DNA from: an uncultured Clostridia bacterium
GTDB lineage: Bacteria; Bacillota; Clostridia; Oscillospirales; Oscillospiraceae
DNA: 49,467 bases
Assembly (NCBI GenBank): GCA_946412355.1
Contig: CAMKGX010000010.1
Coordinates: forward strand, 1 to 49,467
Reading direction: 5' to 3'
Positions 48,484 through 49,467 of the stretch are shown here, one piece after another (the stretch's first letter is position 1; each line of letters begins with the position of its first letter). The notes beneath the pieces were generated by a model. That model was not told the DNA's origin, made no database searches, and worked only from the letters and a program-made list of their open reading frames with translations. The translations under genes were made by a program, and so were the position numbers.

Positions 48484-48529
48484 GTGGTGAAAGCCCGATG
48501 CTTTCAATACTTATCAGGAGGTCAATATC

Positions 48530-49378
48530 ATGCCCGAAACCGTAATGCCCGGCCCCGTCAGCGACCTGAACAGTGTGCGGGAGTCCGTTTGCATCCATAC
48601 GAAAAAGGTATACGACTCTTGCCGTGATAAAGACTGCGTGGAGGACCTGCGGTTCTACCCCACCGTCAATGCCAAAAACCTGCTGGAAAACGCCCAGAAC
48701 ACCCGTGGAGGCAGCGCCGAGCTGCTGTATGTGTTCACCGATGTGGAGCCGGTGAACTTCAACCGGGGCTATTACAGTGTGGATATGCGGTTTTATTACC
48801 GTGTCCGGCTCCAGGTCTACACCGGCACGCCCCGGTACACCGAGGCCGAGGGCCTGTGCGTGTTCGACAAGCGGGCCATTCTCTTCGGCAGCGAGGGTGC
48901 CGCCAAAATCTTCTCGTCTGACACAGTGCTGGAGGAGATGGACGTTCCCGCCCTGCTGCGTACCAACCTGCCCACAGCGGTGGTAGAAGCGGTGGACCCC
49001 ATCGTGCTGTCCAGTCGGGTGGTGGACACCACAAACGGCTTCGGCGGCGCGTCTGCCGGCAATCTGACGGAGGTACCCGCCTTTATCGCCCAGGCCTTTG
49101 GCAGCGAGTTGGTGCTGAACGACCCCGATCCCGTCCGCTACTTCGTCACCCTGGGCCAGTTCACCCTGGTACGGCTGGAGCGGGACTCCCAGCTGCTGGT
49201 GCCGGTGTATGACTACTGCATCCCCCAGACGGAGAACGCCCCGTCCAACACCCAGGAGGACCCCTGCAGCCTTTTCCAGACGGTGCCCTTCCCGGTCAAC
49301 GAATTCTTCCCGCCCAACACGGTGGAGGTGCCCAGCGACTATAACGCCGCCCGCAGCCTCTGTGAAAACCGCAATTAA
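48530..49378 (+). CDS. Unrecognised conserved clostridial-type protein with CIHT-K-VYDSCRDKDC motif
   Basis: This 282-residue protein has no signal peptide or membrane helix. Near the N-terminus it has VCIHTKKVYDSCRDKDCVED (Cys21, Cys31, Cys36), a motif I associate with uncharacterised proteins of spore-forming Clostridia; the rest is beta-rich with further Cys (about 109, 228, 247, 278) and acidic, Asn/Pro-rich tail. A GGAGG site precedes the ATG. The upstream mother-cell-type promoter and scattered Cys would suit a spore-coat protein, but function is unknown. Confidence 0.75.
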   Translation: MPETVMPGPVSDLNSVRESVCIHTKKVYDSCRDKDCVEDLRFYPTVNAKNLLENAQNTRGGSAELLYVFTDVEPVNFNRGYYSVDMRFYYRVRLQVYTGTPRYTEAEGLCVFDKRAILFGSEGAAKIFSSDTVLEEMDVPALLRTNLPTAVVEAVDPIVLSSRVVDTTNGFGGASAGNLTEVPAFIAQAFGSELVLNDPDPVRYFVTLGQFTLVRLERDSQLLVPVYDYCIPQTENAPSNTQEDPCSLFQTVPFPVNEFFPPNTVEVPSDYNAARSLCENRN

Positions 49379-49383
49379 GCGCA

Positions 49384-49415
49384 AAAAAAGGGACGCCGGT
49401 CGGCGTCCCTTTTTT
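49384..49415 (+). terminator. Terminator before element copy 4
   Basis: GGGACGCC-GGTC-GGCGTCCC between A7 and T6, right after the last gene. If the pattern holds, the same hairpin should recur just beyond the window, after the element. Confidence 0.88.
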
Positions 49416-49467
49416 CAGATTGTCAAAAAAGCATCGCAGATTTCGCGCCCGCAGGCGCGAACCCTTG
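49416..49467. repeat. 5' end of dispersed terminator-associated element (copy 4, partial)
   Basis: CAGATTGTCAAAAAA, then the TTCGCGCC/GGCGCGAA hairpin, matching the left ends of the copies at 5133 and 17451. Cut by the window end. Confidence 0.85.

Overview
This window is a chromosomal segment of an anaerobic, spore-forming Firmicute of class Clostridia. High G+C, gene order and family versions point to the Oscillospiraceae (Oscillibacter, Flavonifractor or Dysosmobacter type). Evidence is the density of endosporulation genes: sigE with its protease spoIIGA, sigH, spoIVA, spoIIM, all eight spoIIIA genes, a cotJ operon and cwlD. A 6-phosphofructokinase with diphosphate-type active-site residues and a tyrosyl T-box also fit. 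No rRNA, tRNA, CRISPR array, prophage or complete insertion sequence was found.

Layout. 1-1.1 kb: a three-gene Pro-rich operon of unknown function behind a sigma-E-like promoter. 1.2-5.1 kb: nth and rarA diverge from interlocked promoters, followed by a DUF951 protein, a 32-residue membrane peptide and spoIIGA-sigE. 5.1-8.2 kb: a dispersed element, an XRE regulator and recQ. 8.2-11.7 kb: a cotJ operon with a cotJA-cotJB fusion, cwlD and radA. 11.7-12.8 kb: an unusual non-coding stretch with two different tandem repeat pairs (one looks like a stand-alone small RNA), a 27-residue hydrophobic peptide and a long leader for a solitary tyrosine recombinase. 13.8-20 kb: an amidase-domain protein, an ArsR regulator behind a palindromic MITE, fba, diphosphate-type pfp, a second element copy, coaX and spoIVA. 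20-28.9 kb (minus strand): yebC, nif3-like, trmK, DUF1858, a zinc-ribbon protein, sigH, ruvCAB, xerD, spoIIM, a TIGR04086 membrane protein and yajC. 28.9-32.8 kb: tgt, queA and T-box-controlled tyrS. 32.8-47.8 kb: recN, argR, nadK, tlyA, dxs, oapA, a large structured RNA interpreted as OLE RNA, ispA, xseB, xseA, nusB, asp23 and spoIIIAH-AA. The end holds a DUF4364 protein, an unrecognised Cys-containing protein and the start of another element copy.

How they work together. SigH and a spoIIG-type promoter would start sporulation. SigE then drives engulfment (spoIIM, spoIIIA), coat basement and coat (spoIVA, cotJ) and cortex maturation (cwlD). RuvABC, RecN, RecQ, RadA, RarA, Nth and ExoVII form a DNA repair group, and ruvCAB carries a LexA-box-like operator. 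Dxs, IspA and the OLE/OapA ribonucleoprotein belong to the conserved nusB-recN neighbourhood.

The most unusual signals are: (i) a ~190-206 bp dispersed element that sits in convergent terminators and is flanked by 26-27 bp copies of the host terminator hairpin; (ii) a two-unit tandem small RNA at 12.05-12.18 kb with its own promoter, terminator and compensatory changes; (iii) two 65-bp tandem palindromic units before a tiny membrane peptide; (iv) the OLE RNA/OapA locus.
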